Below, piece after piece: positions 27,501-33,881 of a DNA stretch of 64,000 nucleotides (position 1 is its first letter; each line of letters starts with the position of its first letter). Source of the stretch: Agromyces italicus DSM 16388 (GTDB lineage: Bacteria > Actinomycetota > Actinomycetes > Actinomycetales > Microbacteriaceae); NCBI RefSeq assembly GCF_000421545.1, contig NZ_ATXF01000010.1, forward strand, positions 62,001-126,000. The letters are read 5' to 3'. A model generated the notes under the pieces. It had not been told where the DNA came from, did not search any database, and saw only the letters and a list, made by a program, of their open reading frames with translations. The position numbers and the translations under genes were made by a program.

Positions 27501-28614
27501 GATCGGAATCCGTGCCCGTGAAGTGTGCGACGAGTGGGTCGTCTGTCGCGAGGTCGGCGTCGAGCACGGCGGTCGGCGCGGGCGATGACGAGAGCCCGAG
27601 CAAGGTCGAGCCGAACTTGATCGACGCGGTCGCGGTGCCGTCATGGGTGAAGTCGCTGAGCTGCGCGACCGGGACGGCGAGTTCCCCCGGAACCCGGGGG
27701 CCACCGTCCGCTGCCGGCTCCGAGAGACTGAGCTGCCCGTCGCTGTTCGAGTCGGCGAGTCCGCTCGACCACCGCGCGTCGACGTCGACCGTCGAACCGT
27801 CGAGGATCTCGACGTCGGCGATGCCGACCGCGGCTTCTCCGCTCGGGAAGACGAAGGCGTCGTCGCCCGCGAGATCGGTCTCCAGCAGGGCGGCCGGGCC
27901 GTCATCGACCGGCGCCACCCAGAATCGATCGGCCGCGGTGTCGACTCTGTAGTCGGCTTCGAACGTGAATCGCACGCGGTAGGGAGCATCGGCGGCGGTC
28001 AGTCGCAGGGGGGTCGCCTGGTTCGCTATTCCGCCCTGCAGGGTGGGGTCGACCACCGTGATCGGCACCTTGACGGTGTGCTCGACGGTGATCGAGAGGT
28101 TGAACCCCTCGGCGCCGGCGCTCGTGGGGAGGGAGGATGCCTCAAGGTCGAAGGTGATGCCGTCGAGGGCGGGAACGCTCTCGTCGACCGGGCCGTCGTA
28201 GTCGGTGTCGAGCTGGCCGACGAACTGATCGAGCGTCGCAGCGGTGTGCGCGTCGGCGGCGATGTCGGACTGGAGCTTCGACATCGCATGGCCGAGCGCC
28301 AGGGCCGAAGCCGGTGTCACGATCGAGCTCGGGATCAGCCGGTCGTCTTCGAGTGCGAGCGGTTTCGTCATCGCGCCGAACGTCGAGTACTCGGCGATGA
28401 CGTCGGTCGCGACCGTGCCGAGATTCTCACGGAAGCGTTCGACCGCGGCCGGCTCGTCGACCGCGGGATCGACCGCCTGCGCCGGCACGGCCCCGGCGAG
28501 CGCGAGCGCCCACGCGGCGACCACGGCGATCACACCGACGGCAATTCGTTCGAGCGCATGCCGGTGTGCGAACGGCGTGGTCGACAACGGGTTCGGGTAG
28601 TTCTGGGCGCGCAT
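18535..28614 (-). CDS. Giant secreted RTX-type calcium-binding repeat protein
   Basis: 3359 residues, about one sixth of the window. A signal peptide is visible: a long basic N-region (HRHALERIA), a hydrophobic core, and a PAQA cleavage site near residue 47. Residues about 50-1900 are Asp/Gly/Ala-rich, with no known domain recognised. An EF-hand-like loop, DSNSDGQLSLSE, lies near residue 285, and there are a few spaced Cys pairs. From about 1930 to 3155 there are several dozen GGxGxDxxx RTX nonapeptides (GGPGNDNITGGPGTDILDGD), broken by 20-60-residue spacers. A non-RTX tail of about 200 residues ends in FEDFICASD. There is no LPXTG, no membrane anchor and no type I secretion gene nearby, so Sec export is inferred. 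GGGGGG lies eight bases before the ATG. Probably a surface or matrix protein that folds on binding extracellular Ca2+. Confidence 0.88.
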   Translation of the reverse strand: MRAQNYPNPLSTTPFAHRHALERIAVGVIAVVAAWALALAGAVPAQAVDPAVDEPAAVERFRENLGTVATDVIAEYSTFGAMTKPLALEDDRLIPSSIVTPASALALGHAMSKLQSDIAADAHTAATLDQFVGQLDTDYDGPVDESVPALDGITFDLEASSLPTSAGAEGFNLSITVEHTVKVPITVVDPTLQGGIANQATPLRLTAADAPYRVRFTFEADYRVDTAADRFWVAPVDDGPAALLETDLAGDDAFVFPSGEAAVGIADVEILDGSTVDVDARWSSGLADSNSDGQLSLSEPAADGGPRVPGELAVPVAQLSDFTHDGTATASIKFGSTLLGLSSSPAPTAVLDADLATDDPLVAHFTGTDSDLDALEMACRLGPGDLVSGLVQYGNLVRTMQLAPGADRELPLAGGRLSDLVNLGDPYFTLAEELITVDPSKELGQQIVIHVSTVGELAAELATLDGVGDAPTVTFDRAAETMRIGLAAHRSFADATTTTLNLPDDSSVAQFSSGDQLRGTTGLRGVAHEGAARDPDVRTGFDLDLPITIDLREAQPASDDPGTPAIEDQSPMPYERFGAEVGDGAELSFTQSATAPIAARGSIGFVPAKVGGEYKLVPDGSEPTGSVDVSAVGGATSTPQMQALAQAITKPGTDYDVDTADAAGKLQAKLSVSAPGVNADGTWQDVSPTSPALTDDPGTYDVAGEAFANPAGAALSFAATNGNRPAGLLKSLDLDPEAVVTDALRGRTIDGIAQAVGEVASAASTEIPVLGLSAGEILDRLVGIDELLDGLRDPASAGDVRALERAVEGKLPAGARLDLRLRDLEAGTASGLDVKLAFEKTAEQQLPLALDGDGKSMGAVTGIPKATLHGEMKLGVMIPLTKAASAPKMLGDSSAAFSAKLDTPDDGTLKFGVTAGPFSASLGDGHAGYLELGARFAVTDATQTDDSPVDFGAWSPTAVLSSTQDDPFSCPVPGEAAVTGEFGCIAMPVMVGAVGISSLATPPTADDFVTGSFGSGGADIGLPAGLLDSIDTSDFSFDSLSDGLAAISKIIDAAIAASSAGSGLPGIGEDLGKFAKGLSDAKAFIAKPVPGLNGSDVDALLFEANGLRDQLFANFGPVLIDSDYPAVAGFETTTGDAPGTTDVNARDIRIVPICTGGVVCAPGALPTDLEDVTVEMELGQGNPDVSDCTNAADCIDGEPVDLGFGLDGLPLKLDAKAIAKAGWRLELGFGLSRDDGFYLIDNPVPADVDVTQWADDDAAGTPQELRVHASVELKDDPGTPGNEGRVTGVVGFLGMTATAIDGEKTGIEAGVQLGLKVDDGQTCTLGADYRSGISDAYCWKRLKLTQLLSGGLTDVLGEPRVDGSANAHLTIDTGVAKPGFEAVNDSLPTITADFTLEWSFDNSGVGDPTIALEHIRVNPGELFQRLFGGVLKALDPVLQPIKPVRDFLFSPIPVLTDLSELFGGDPVTVASLAEQFGDVDLSLLRDIDLLLDFVEKAQASANGQPIEILEKLQISGDAAQGPPRTSDQADELIKPNTLPSKEADEAKGAQLATDMKSTLGSDVTGYDKVTDPADSDFTFEMFDKPSCLATLLIGKDCGIAEWQPDPLTIRMPYEASFGPFFGVLYITIAGEVNASAQFGAGISTRGVRLMGEQIVKAGGLPSDMVAAIGDTFLQSLYLADVDGEGKDIPEFTVSGSIKAGAKLSIVIASFKVEGGITATFGLNLNDTPQADGRMYFDEIWPKILNPVCLFDFQGSLKASLDASVQVGWPPLGWEDSWNLAEITLLDFSSSCSDKPAEPKLAIEQPNGVLKLNVGPGNTRGVKSGEPNEIYEVRQTTEHPDTTDHKYTFVITAFGATETKRGTSIELYSGNGNDSFTFLGGGAAGEKGSLKDYEKPTEGDPGVPAPTGSWAFTAPVSGNLGVGADKYRGGDGPDVMNGEENCPASGDATADADVIDLGAGANRACGGPGNDNITGGPGTDILDGDGDGDTIDGGLGEDTVSGGAGVDHLFGGTEPVDKAKAGSGTLTVDGDDLIIGGLDADTIQGSSGADKVYGDALYGTVTNPDTNVANGARNEGDAGGVDTIEGGPGADFLFGGGGNDVVYGGMRIPDQDADTSADHIQGDAGDDELHGGAGGDDLWGGRSGDRAFGGPGVDKIDGQADNDPELRGGPDDDKVWGGAGNDSLFGDEGLDNLVGDGRADAGTAPTPGDDRADGGAGDDMVLGDNGTISGVVTHAGGIAIDARVAHPSALSTKVDDAAPIGNDPGLGGGDGDDKVYGEGGDDTGTGGAGRDLLHGNADVDHLYGETGDDEAWGDVGNDVVQGGPDEDVLYGNADSDTVDGQEGVDLVIGGHYGLTGKDTGDRLTGGTERDRLYGDDVSITPGMTGITSDSDVSFSPSADSSTYGRDTGDGGPGQDELHGQDEVDTLYGAGDYDQVFGELAGDFLVGGPGPDDLVGDQGTMSPEARHVQPPAGGWAPGTPKGSPEVTIELVAPTVGGDDLIWGDFDTADAPWSTGGDDRGFGGHGTDTLRGGAYDDHLEGNGGQDRIFGFDEESDHTADDSTDGADDLIGGSSPVNPLAKPDGFNHALDEGELEMEGNDLDDVMTGDNAVLTRHADPDDPNAWQTDPVTGGVFREVTLLDTEKTGADLDEVSGGDYMRGNHENDRMFGEGGNDRVKGDADDDLVEGDQDGDWLEGNADEDDVIGGSSFPDQPDSGDVLWGGGGADVLAGDNACIVRDVPGVDFEPASCPALDDPALDEFHYVTSQLGVETRRGLVYHDLDGPFPSEFGRDILNGGSGVDAEFGQDGGDALFGDGGADFQHGNGDTDIIVGDRPVDTYGEIALPPEVGGTLPTLPAEPTGLPGSPSTGAFLVGPAQADGQDDQFGGSNLAGHRDTGDWLFGDGEADFQLGDNGELIRTVEGEEDDASYAVYEERYPDNDPPDDGSAVIEREVTRYDVGVPAAAGVWGADLVFGGNGTNPLISAGAGDGDDSQWGQDGDDRLFGEDGADDQFGELGDDTMWGGAGEDAMVGDRGGVQTRFVETDGSDAGDPDILTHTSQGPPGINLGGPDAGAQDAVLHPFEAHPLYRGTSLSHDRDGSVLVKNGHDAGGADRMRGGPGHDSMHGGEGADLMNGDSGGDYAYGDDGADVMWGGRGDPMVGSPDLPGRNAPGANGEWLDVLFAGYGANATEAGADVIDYQPRPGVDPASWFTMVQAYADTAPEGAGTAGRAETRQHHHGTDWQYGGWDRDVLQADVSANGPNDGDKLLDWGGAYNLYTACNAAYGGWNDVRKIDPNNLAGLEKLAYVTGARADFDGAPTLGDVQANGSAAREAAIVYTKDLKNNTGKAFSGTPGHFEDFICASD

Positions 28615-28675
28615 GAGAGTTCCCCCCGGGTCGATGCAGCCCGGCGCGCAGCGGGTGACGTGCGCGCCCGAGGCC

Positions 28676-28705
28676 GTTCTACTCCGGTGCCGACCCCGCT
28701 GACAA
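28676..28705 (-). promoter_or_regulatory. Promoter of the giant RTX-type gene
   Basis: TTGTCA (28705-28700) and TAGAAC (28681-28676) are spaced by 18 bases on the minus strand, a good sigma-70-type promoter. The predicted leader is about 55 bases and includes the G-rich Shine-Dalgarno. Confidence 0.6.
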
Positions 28706-28759
28706 GAGAAACCCTCACTTTGGGGGGCAAGATCAGCTGCGGCGTCTAGGATCGTCGCC

Positions 28760-29695
28760 ATGTCCGACCGCGTGCACTCGATCACCTCGATGGGCCAGAA
28801 CGACCCGCGCGAAGGCGCCGGTTCGCCGACCGGCGCGGCCGACGCCGGTCGCGCCCACGGCATCGAGCGCGCCATCGACCGGGCGCTCGCGATCCAGCGT
28901 CCGATCGTCGTCGCGCACCTGCGAAGCATCCGCCGCCGCGCGCCCGGCGCGACCCCCGAGCAGCTCGTGCGCATCCTCGAGCGCCGTTATCTCGCCGCGG
29001 TCACGACCGGCGGCGCCGCCGTCGGCGCGACGGCCGTCGTGCCCGGGATCGGTACCGGGGTCACCCTCGCCCTCTCGGGCGTCGAGACGGCAGGCTTCCT
29101 CGAGGCGACCGCGCTGTTCGCGCAGTCGGTCGCCGAGGTGCACGGCATCCACGTCGAGAACCCCGAGCGGGCGCGGGCGCTCGTGATGACCCTCATGCTG
29201 GGTCAGGAGGGCAGCGACCTCGTTCGTCAATTCGCCGGCCAGGCGACGGGCTCCGGCGTGGCGCGCAACGCCTACTGGGGCGAACTGATCACCAACAGCC
29301 TGCCGAAGGCGGTCATGGGCACCGTCGTCGACCGGCTCCGTTCGGTCTTCATCAAACAGTTCGCGGTGAAGGGCGGCGCGGGCATCATCGGCAAGGCGAT
29401 CCCGTTCGGCATCGGCGCCGCGATCGGCGGCATCGGCAACCACGTGCTCGGGCGGCGGGTGCTGACCCAGTCGCGGCTCGCGTTCGGCGCGGCGCCCGCG
29501 ATGGTTCCGGCGGAGCTCGAATCGGCCGGTGACGACACGCTCGTCACGGCGACGGGCAAGCGGGTCGCCCGCGCCGCCGGTGCCGTGGGCGGCGTGCTCG
29601 GACGGGCTGCGAAGCGGCCGTTCAATCGGCTGACGACGGGGCGCTCGTCGGCGATCAACGCGGATGCCTCGGGCGACGGCGACGCCGACCGCTGA
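28760..29695 (+). CDS. EcsC-like protein, function unknown
   Basis: 311 residues. The N-terminal about 35 residues are polar. A conserved-looking core follows: IQRPIVVAHLRSIRRRAPGA, a glycine-rich hydrophobic stretch (AVTTGGAAVGATAVVPGIGT, about 80-99), an acidic helix (GFLEATALFAQSVAEVHGIH), and GAGIIGKAIPFGIGAAIGGI (about 209-228). This arrangement resembles EcsC-family proteins, whose biochemical role is unclear, but the match is by eye. TAGGAT (28747-28752) ends seven bases before the ATG, so the mRNA is predicted to be leaderless. It is divergent from the RTX gene, with 145 bases between starts. Confidence 0.6.
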   Translation: MSDRVHSITSMGQNDPREGAGSPTGAADAGRAHGIERAIDRALAIQRPIVVAHLRSIRRRAPGATPEQLVRILERRYLAAVTTGGAAVGATAVVPGIGTGVTLALSGVETAGFLEATALFAQSVAEVHGIHVENPERARALVMTLMLGQEGSDLVRQFAGQATGSGVARNAYWGELITNSLPKAVMGTVVDRLRSVFIKQFAVKGGAGIIGKAIPFGIGAAIGGIGNHVLGRRVLTQSRLAFGAAPAMVPAELESAGDDTLVTATGKRVARAAGAVGGVLGRAAKRPFNRLTTGRSSAINADASGDGDADR

Positions 29696-30028
29696 CGCGC
29701 CCGCATGCGCGCGGTCGATGTTCGTCGGCCCGCACGAGTGAGTGAAAGTCTCGTGCCGCCGAGCCTCCTCAGGAGCGGTGCACGCCCATCGAGACCGCTG
29801 GGGCCGGGAAGCCTCGGCGACGAACAGCGCATGACCATCGGCGACGGCGGCGCCGACGGCGCGAACCTCGAGATGCGCGCCACGGTACGGCTGACCCTGC
29901 GGGCGCAGTCGAGACTCCTCCAGACCCGCTCCGTCGACGAACTTGCGCACACCACATCGGCATCGCGGCCCGCCCGCCATCAGCGCCATACGCTGGCATT
30001 CGCCTCGCCCCGCCCGCAGAATGGAGCC
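29696..30028. other. Gene-poor spacer
   Basis: 333 bases with no convincing gene. Open frames exist on both strands but have no ribosome binding site, no recognisable motif and a composition expected from chance in GC-rich DNA. The last part holds a TACGCT -10-like box (about 29989-29994) that probably serves the next gene. Confidence 0.6.
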
Positions 30029-30343
30029 ATGACCGTGAACGATGCCCAGATCTGGACGGTGATCGGCGTGCTCGCTGCGGCGTTCGCCGGCACCATCGCG
30101 GTCACGACCCAGCTCATGCTGAAGGCATTCGCCGCCCAGGTCGGCGGTATCGGCGTCAAGGTCGACGCACTGCGCGACGAGATGGTTCTGCGGTTCGAGC
30201 AGGTCGACCACCGGATGAGCCGTGTCGAGGGTCAAATGGATCGCTTCGAGTCACGCCTCGGTGGTCTCGAATCCCGTTTCGACGCCCTCGACCGTGATGT
30301 GCAGGCCATCGCCCGCAGAGTCTTCCCGACCGATCAAGAGTAG
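30029..30343 (+). CDS. Small membrane-anchored coiled-coil protein
   Basis: 104 residues. One N-terminal membrane helix (WTVIGVLAAAFAGTIAVTTQ, about residues 9-28) is followed by a long amphipathic helix with heptad character (RFEQVDHRMSRVEGQMDRFE, then SRLGGLESRFDALDRDVQAI). The C-terminus is short and basic. This is the layout of small membrane-tethered coiled-coil proteins; no function can be assigned. GGAG lies just before the ATG, and an in-frame extension upstream shows no conservation-like features. Confidence 0.65.
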   Translation: MTVNDAQIWTVIGVLAAAFAGTIAVTTQLMLKAFAAQVGGIGVKVDALRDEMVLRFEQVDHRMSRVEGQMDRFESRLGGLESRFDALDRDVQAIARRVFPTDQE

Positions 30344-30545
30344 CGAGCGAGCTCCGCTCGGGCGAGTCGTTCCGGCTCGATCGCGCCGTTGTTCGATCCC
30401 GTGCGAAAGATGTCAGCGAGATTGGCGCAAATCAGCATGATCGTGCCGATCAACGCACTCGAACCGCGCTCAGCTCAGAGACGAGCACAAGTTCGGCACG
30501 ATTGCACAGATTCGAGGTGCGAAGAACACAGCGGATGCCGCAGCC

Positions 30546-30710
30546 GCCGACCTCGCGTCGACCGTGCACGCGCGCCGACGGCAACTCGAGCTCACGCAGG
30601 AGGAGCTCGCCGATCTCGCTGGCGTCACAGTGCGCCTCCCACCGGCGCCGTTCCCCCACGACGACTCGCCCCCGCCATCGCGACTCGAGCGCGGTACCGA
30701 GCGGATCTGA
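30546..30710 (+). pseudogene. Remnant of an XRE/HipB-type HTH regulator
   Basis: Translating this frame gives ADLASTVHARRRQLELTQEE followed by LADLAGVTVR, the first three helices of an XRE/Cro HTH domain. Then the expected continuation is lost (LPPAPFPHDD...) and the frame stops at 30710. No start codon with a ribosome binding site is found upstream; the frame is open only from 30441. It looks like a broken gene, perhaps half of a former HipA/HipB-type pair. The rest of 30344-30716 holds no gene I can support, and it appears richer in A/T than its surroundings. Confidence 0.5.
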
Positions 30711-30716
30711 CCGGAG

Positions 30717-32006
30717 CTACAGCTCCTCGTCGTCGGTCTCGCCCTCTTCGTCGTGCTCGTCGATGTCGCCGTCTCCGGCGTGCAGGGCCGCGAAGCGCTC
30801 CCACTCGGCCATGAGGTGGTCGATCGCGGCGTGGAATCGCGCGGTCGTCACCCCCGGCGTCGTGTCGCCGAAGTAGCGCTCGACCCAGAACTTGAGCCGC
30901 TCGAGCGCCTGCTCGTCGTGTGCGACCTCGTCGACGCGGGCGACCATCGACGCGGCATCCGCCGCATCCAACCATTCGCACGCTTGCAGGTAGCCGCTCG
31001 TGTCGACCTGTGCGGCCGGGTTCGCGGGGCGCGTGATGAGCAACGGTTTGCCGGCGGCGAGACGGTCGTAGACCATCGCCGAGATGTCGACGATCGCGAC
31101 GTCGGCGGCGGCGAGCTGCCACCCGAGCTTGGGGCCGTCGTCGAAGACGTGCTGCGCGCCGGGGTCGGCGGCGTTCGCCTGCTCGATCGCCTGGATGATG
31201 CGCTTGTTCGCTGCCGCGTAGGCCTCGTCGACGACGCCCGAACGCGGGTGCGGCCGGTAGATCACCCGATGGCGCCCCGTCGTGAGCAGGCCTTCGACGA
31301 GCGCGACGCCGTGCGAGGCGATCGAACCGTACGCCGCCGCGGCACGGTCGCCCTCCCAGGTCGGGGCGTAGAGCACCACCTCGCGCTCGTCGGGCGTGTA
31401 CGGCAGCGGAGTGCCGTCGAGGTAGTGGTCGGCCTGCGGGCGCCCGATCGGGATCGCACGCTTGTCGAAGTCGTAGTCCCACAGCACCTTGTCGAGCCGG
31501 GCACGGGCGGCGTCGCCCGCGATCAGAGCGTAGTCGTACGCCTTGAACTGGTTCGTGGTCATGTACATCTTGTCGGACTCGCCGTGGTTGACGAACACGT
31601 GCCAGCGGCGCCCGTAGCGCATCATCTGGAAGTTCTTCGCGTTCTGGTTCACGTAGAGGATGACATGCAGGTCTTGTTCGTGGATCACCCGTTCGAGGTC
31701 GGCGACGCGGCGCACATAGGCCACCGGCAGCGGCGACTCCTCGAAGAGCCTCAGTGCGGCGCCCGACGCCCGGCTGAGCACGAGCACGGGGTGCGTCTCG
31801 GCGAGCTCGGCCAGCGGCGCGTACCACTGCCGCAGCTGGTACAGGTTGACCTTGCCGTCGGCGAAGTACACACCGATCTTGAAGCGATGCGGCTCGAGCG
31901 GCGCCCGCTCGGCGAGCTTCGTGCGCAACGCGCGCTGCGCACGCCGCGACCACATGATGTCTTTGGCGAGCTTCATCGCGCGTCGCGCGTCTTTCCTCAA
32001 TCCCAC
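30717..32006 (-). CDS. CDP-glycerol glycerophosphotransferase-like enzyme (TagB/TagF family)
   Basis: 429 residues. The family adds glycerol-phosphate (or related polyol-phosphate) units from CDP-glycerol to wall teichoic acid chains at the cytoplasmic membrane face. Seen: HVFVNHGESDKMYMTTNQFK with the conserved HG motif, VLYAPTWEGD, VIYRPHPRSG, and AADVAIVDISAMVYDRLAAG followed by KPLLI, all hallmarks of Glyphos_transf proteins. The N-terminal basic amphipathic helix (KDARRAMKLAKDIMWSRRAQ) probably docks on the membrane. The C-terminus is very acidic. GTG 32006 follows a TACCCT box by six bases, so it has its own leaderless promoter although it sits downstream of the glycosyltransferase operon. 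Confidence 0.87.
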   Translation of the reverse strand: MGLRKDARRAMKLAKDIMWSRRAQRALRTKLAERAPLEPHRFKIGVYFADGKVNLYQLRQWYAPLAELAETHPVLVLSRASGAALRLFEESPLPVAYVRRVADLERVIHEQDLHVILYVNQNAKNFQMMRYGRRWHVFVNHGESDKMYMTTNQFKAYDYALIAGDAARARLDKVLWDYDFDKRAIPIGRPQADHYLDGTPLPYTPDEREVVLYAPTWEGDRAAAAYGSIASHGVALVEGLLTTGRHRVIYRPHPRSGVVDEAYAAANKRIIQAIEQANAADPGAQHVFDDGPKLGWQLAAADVAIVDISAMVYDRLAAGKPLLITRPANPAAQVDTSGYLQACEWLDAADAASMVARVDEVAHDEQALERLKFWVERYFGDTTPGVTTARFHAAIDHLMAEWERFAALHAGDGDIDEHDEEGETDDEEL

Positions 32007-32183
32007 TGTCCAAGGGTAGCGAGGGGCGGCTGAACGGATGCCCCGGCGCCGGGCCCTGCGCGAAGACGAGAGCCGATCGTTACGGCACCGGCGGGTCGAG
32101 GAGGAGCGAAGCGACGTCTCGGGACCCGCGCACGACGGAGCTGTCGTGACCCGTCCTCCTCCGTCGGGCGCTCCGCAACCCTT

Positions 32184-33077
32184 TCAGACGACCGGCGGGC
32201 GTCCTGCTCGAGTCATCCGCCACACCGTGCGCCAGCGCATCGGGCGGCGCTCACCCGGAGACTCCCGCCACCCGGCCGCCCAACCGCCGAACCAGGCCTT
32301 CAGCGCGGCAGGTCGGCGCGCCCAGCGCAGCATCTGGATCGCCGTCCACGAGCCGACGTAGAACGGCACGAGCAGCGCCGGCAGGTTGCGGCGGGCGAGC
32401 CACACCCGATTGCGGGCGTTCAGGCGGAAGTAGTACGAGTGCCGCGCGGGGTCGATGACGGGGTGCGCCGCCTCGAGCGAACCCTCGTACCAGGCGATGC
32501 GGCCCGCGTCCCACACGCGCCAGGCGAGTTCGATGCCCTCGTGCGCGTAGAAGAAGGGGTCGGCCCATCCACCGGTCTCGTCGAACACCGCACGCGGCAT
32601 GAGCACCGCGCCCTCCCAGCACGAGAAGACCGGGCTCGAGTGCGCGGGGTCGCCCTTGCGGATCCGCGGGATCCAGCGGCGCGGCGAGACGAGTCCCGTC
32701 GGATCGACGACTCGCGGCTGCACGAGACCGAGCTCGGGGCGCTCGGCGAGCAGCCGGATGCCGTCGGCGAGGAACGCGGCGCTCGGCAGGAACGCGTCGT
32801 CGTCGAGGAAGAACAGCACCTCGCCCGAGACCTCGGTCACGCCCGCGTTGCGGCCGGCCGGGATGCCGAGGTTCTCGGGCAGGTGGCGCGTGCGCACCCC
32901 CGCGGGCAGCGGGGGCTCGGCGGTCGCCGGGTCCCAGCCGTTGCCGACGACGACGACGTCGGTCTCGACGCCCTGCTGCGCGAGCACGCTTCGGATGCCT
33001 CGCGCGAGCTCGTCAGGGCGCTCGCCCATCGTGAGCACCACGACGCCGACGCGCGGGAGCACGTCAGGAACGGACAC
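32184..33077 (-). CDS. Family 2 glycosyltransferase
   Basis: 297 residues with a GT-A fold: VGVVVLTMGERPDELARGIR, LPENLGIPAGRNAGV, and FFLDDDAFLPS, the DDD/DxD nucleotide-sugar site (about residues 90-100). HEGIELAWRVWDAG gives the acceptor/ED-like motif. A hydrophobic segment near the C-terminus (ALLVPFYVGSWTAIQMLRWA) may bind membrane. The start (GTG 33077) lies inside the end of the CDP-alcohol phosphatidyltransferase gene, a 14-base overlap, so the two are co-translated. It is probably involved in wall glycopolymer synthesis. Confidence 0.88.
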   Translation of the reverse strand: MSVPDVLPRVGVVVLTMGERPDELARGIRSVLAQQGVETDVVVVGNGWDPATAEPPLPAGVRTRHLPENLGIPAGRNAGVTEVSGEVLFFLDDDAFLPSAAFLADGIRLLAERPELGLVQPRVVDPTGLVSPRRWIPRIRKGDPAHSSPVFSCWEGAVLMPRAVFDETGGWADPFFYAHEGIELAWRVWDAGRIAWYEGSLEAAHPVIDPARHSYYFRLNARNRVWLARRNLPALLVPFYVGSWTAIQMLRWARRPAALKAWFGGWAAGWRESPGERRPMRWRTVWRMTRAGRPPVV

Positions 33078-33876
33078 GACGGCTCGCCATGATCGCGACG
33101 AAGTGGCCGATCACCGCGAGCATCGCGAGCGGCAGCAGCGCCGCCACGACGACGCGGTCGACGAGCGGCTGACCGAACGCGAGCCCGATGAGCGCCGCGG
33201 CGAACGCGATGAGGGTGAGCTCGACCGAATGGTACAGCCGGTGGAACGGCAGGAACCTCGCCGCCTTGCGGAGCTTCGCGACGAGGCCGCCGCGCGGCGC
33301 GGTCTCGCCGTGGGTGTCGGCGAGCTTCGCGAGCCCGGCGTTCGCGCGGGCGACGTGCACCATGTCGTTGAGCGCCTTGTTCAGCACGATCACGAGGGCC
33401 AGGAGCGCGCCGAGCGTCGTCCAGAGGAAGTCGGCGGGGAACTCGAGCGGGTACGCGGCCGCCCGGAGACCGAGCGCGAGCGGGATGAGTGCCTCGGTCG
33501 TGTAGTGCCCGACCTTGTCGAGGAAGACTCCGGCGGGCGAGGACGTGCGTCGCCAGCGGGCGACCTCGCCGTCGCAGCAGTCGACGAGCATCTGGAGCTG
33601 GCCGAGCACGACCGCGAGGAGCGCACCCCAGATGCCGGGGATGAGCAGCGCCGCCGCCGTGGACCAGCCGACGAGGATCATGAGGCCGGTCACGCCGTTC
33701 GCCGAGATCGGCGTCTTCAGGAGCAGCCACGTGAGGTGGATCGAGAAGCGGCGCAGGTACAGCGACGCCGTCCAGTGCTCGGCGTTGCGCCGGCCGCGCA
33801 CCTCGGGAGGCTGCGCGACGGCGCGCAGCTCGGCGATGCTCGCCGGCCGCACCGTCACCGGTCGGGCGTCAGACAT
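33064..33876 (-). CDS. CDP-alcohol phosphatidyltransferase-family membrane protein with variant catalytic motif
   Basis: 270 residues with about six membrane helices. The family swaps CMP for an alcohol or phospho-alcohol at the membrane surface. The motif is seen as D99-CC-D102-G-EV-A106-R107, then G116, D120 and, at the fourth Asp position, H124 (GVFLDKVGHY). The usual fourth Asp is the general base, so this is a variant. A long cytoplasmic loop follows (AKLADTHGETAPRGGLVAKL). The ATG at 33876 has GGAAGG upstream; it follows the GT2 stop by only a few bases. The product is not predictable, but the context is wall glycopolymer synthesis. Confidence 0.82.
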   Translation of the reverse strand: MSDARPVTVRPASIAELRAVAQPPEVRGRRNAEHWTASLYLRRFSIHLTWLLLKTPISANGVTGLMILVGWSTAAALLIPGIWGALLAVVLGQLQMLVDCCDGEVARWRRTSSPAGVFLDKVGHYTTEALIPLALGLRAAAYPLEFPADFLWTTLGALLALVIVLNKALNDMVHVARANAGLAKLADTHGETAPRGGLVAKLRKAARFLPFHRLYHSVELTLIAFAAALIGLAFGQPLVDRVVVAALLPLAMLAVIGHFVAIMASRRVRS

Positions 33877-33881
33877 CGTGC

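Noticed and set aside
29696-30028. A gene on either strand upstream of the small coiled-coil protein
   Set aside because: Frames are open on both strands simultaneously, lack starts with ribosome binding sites, and show no family motif.
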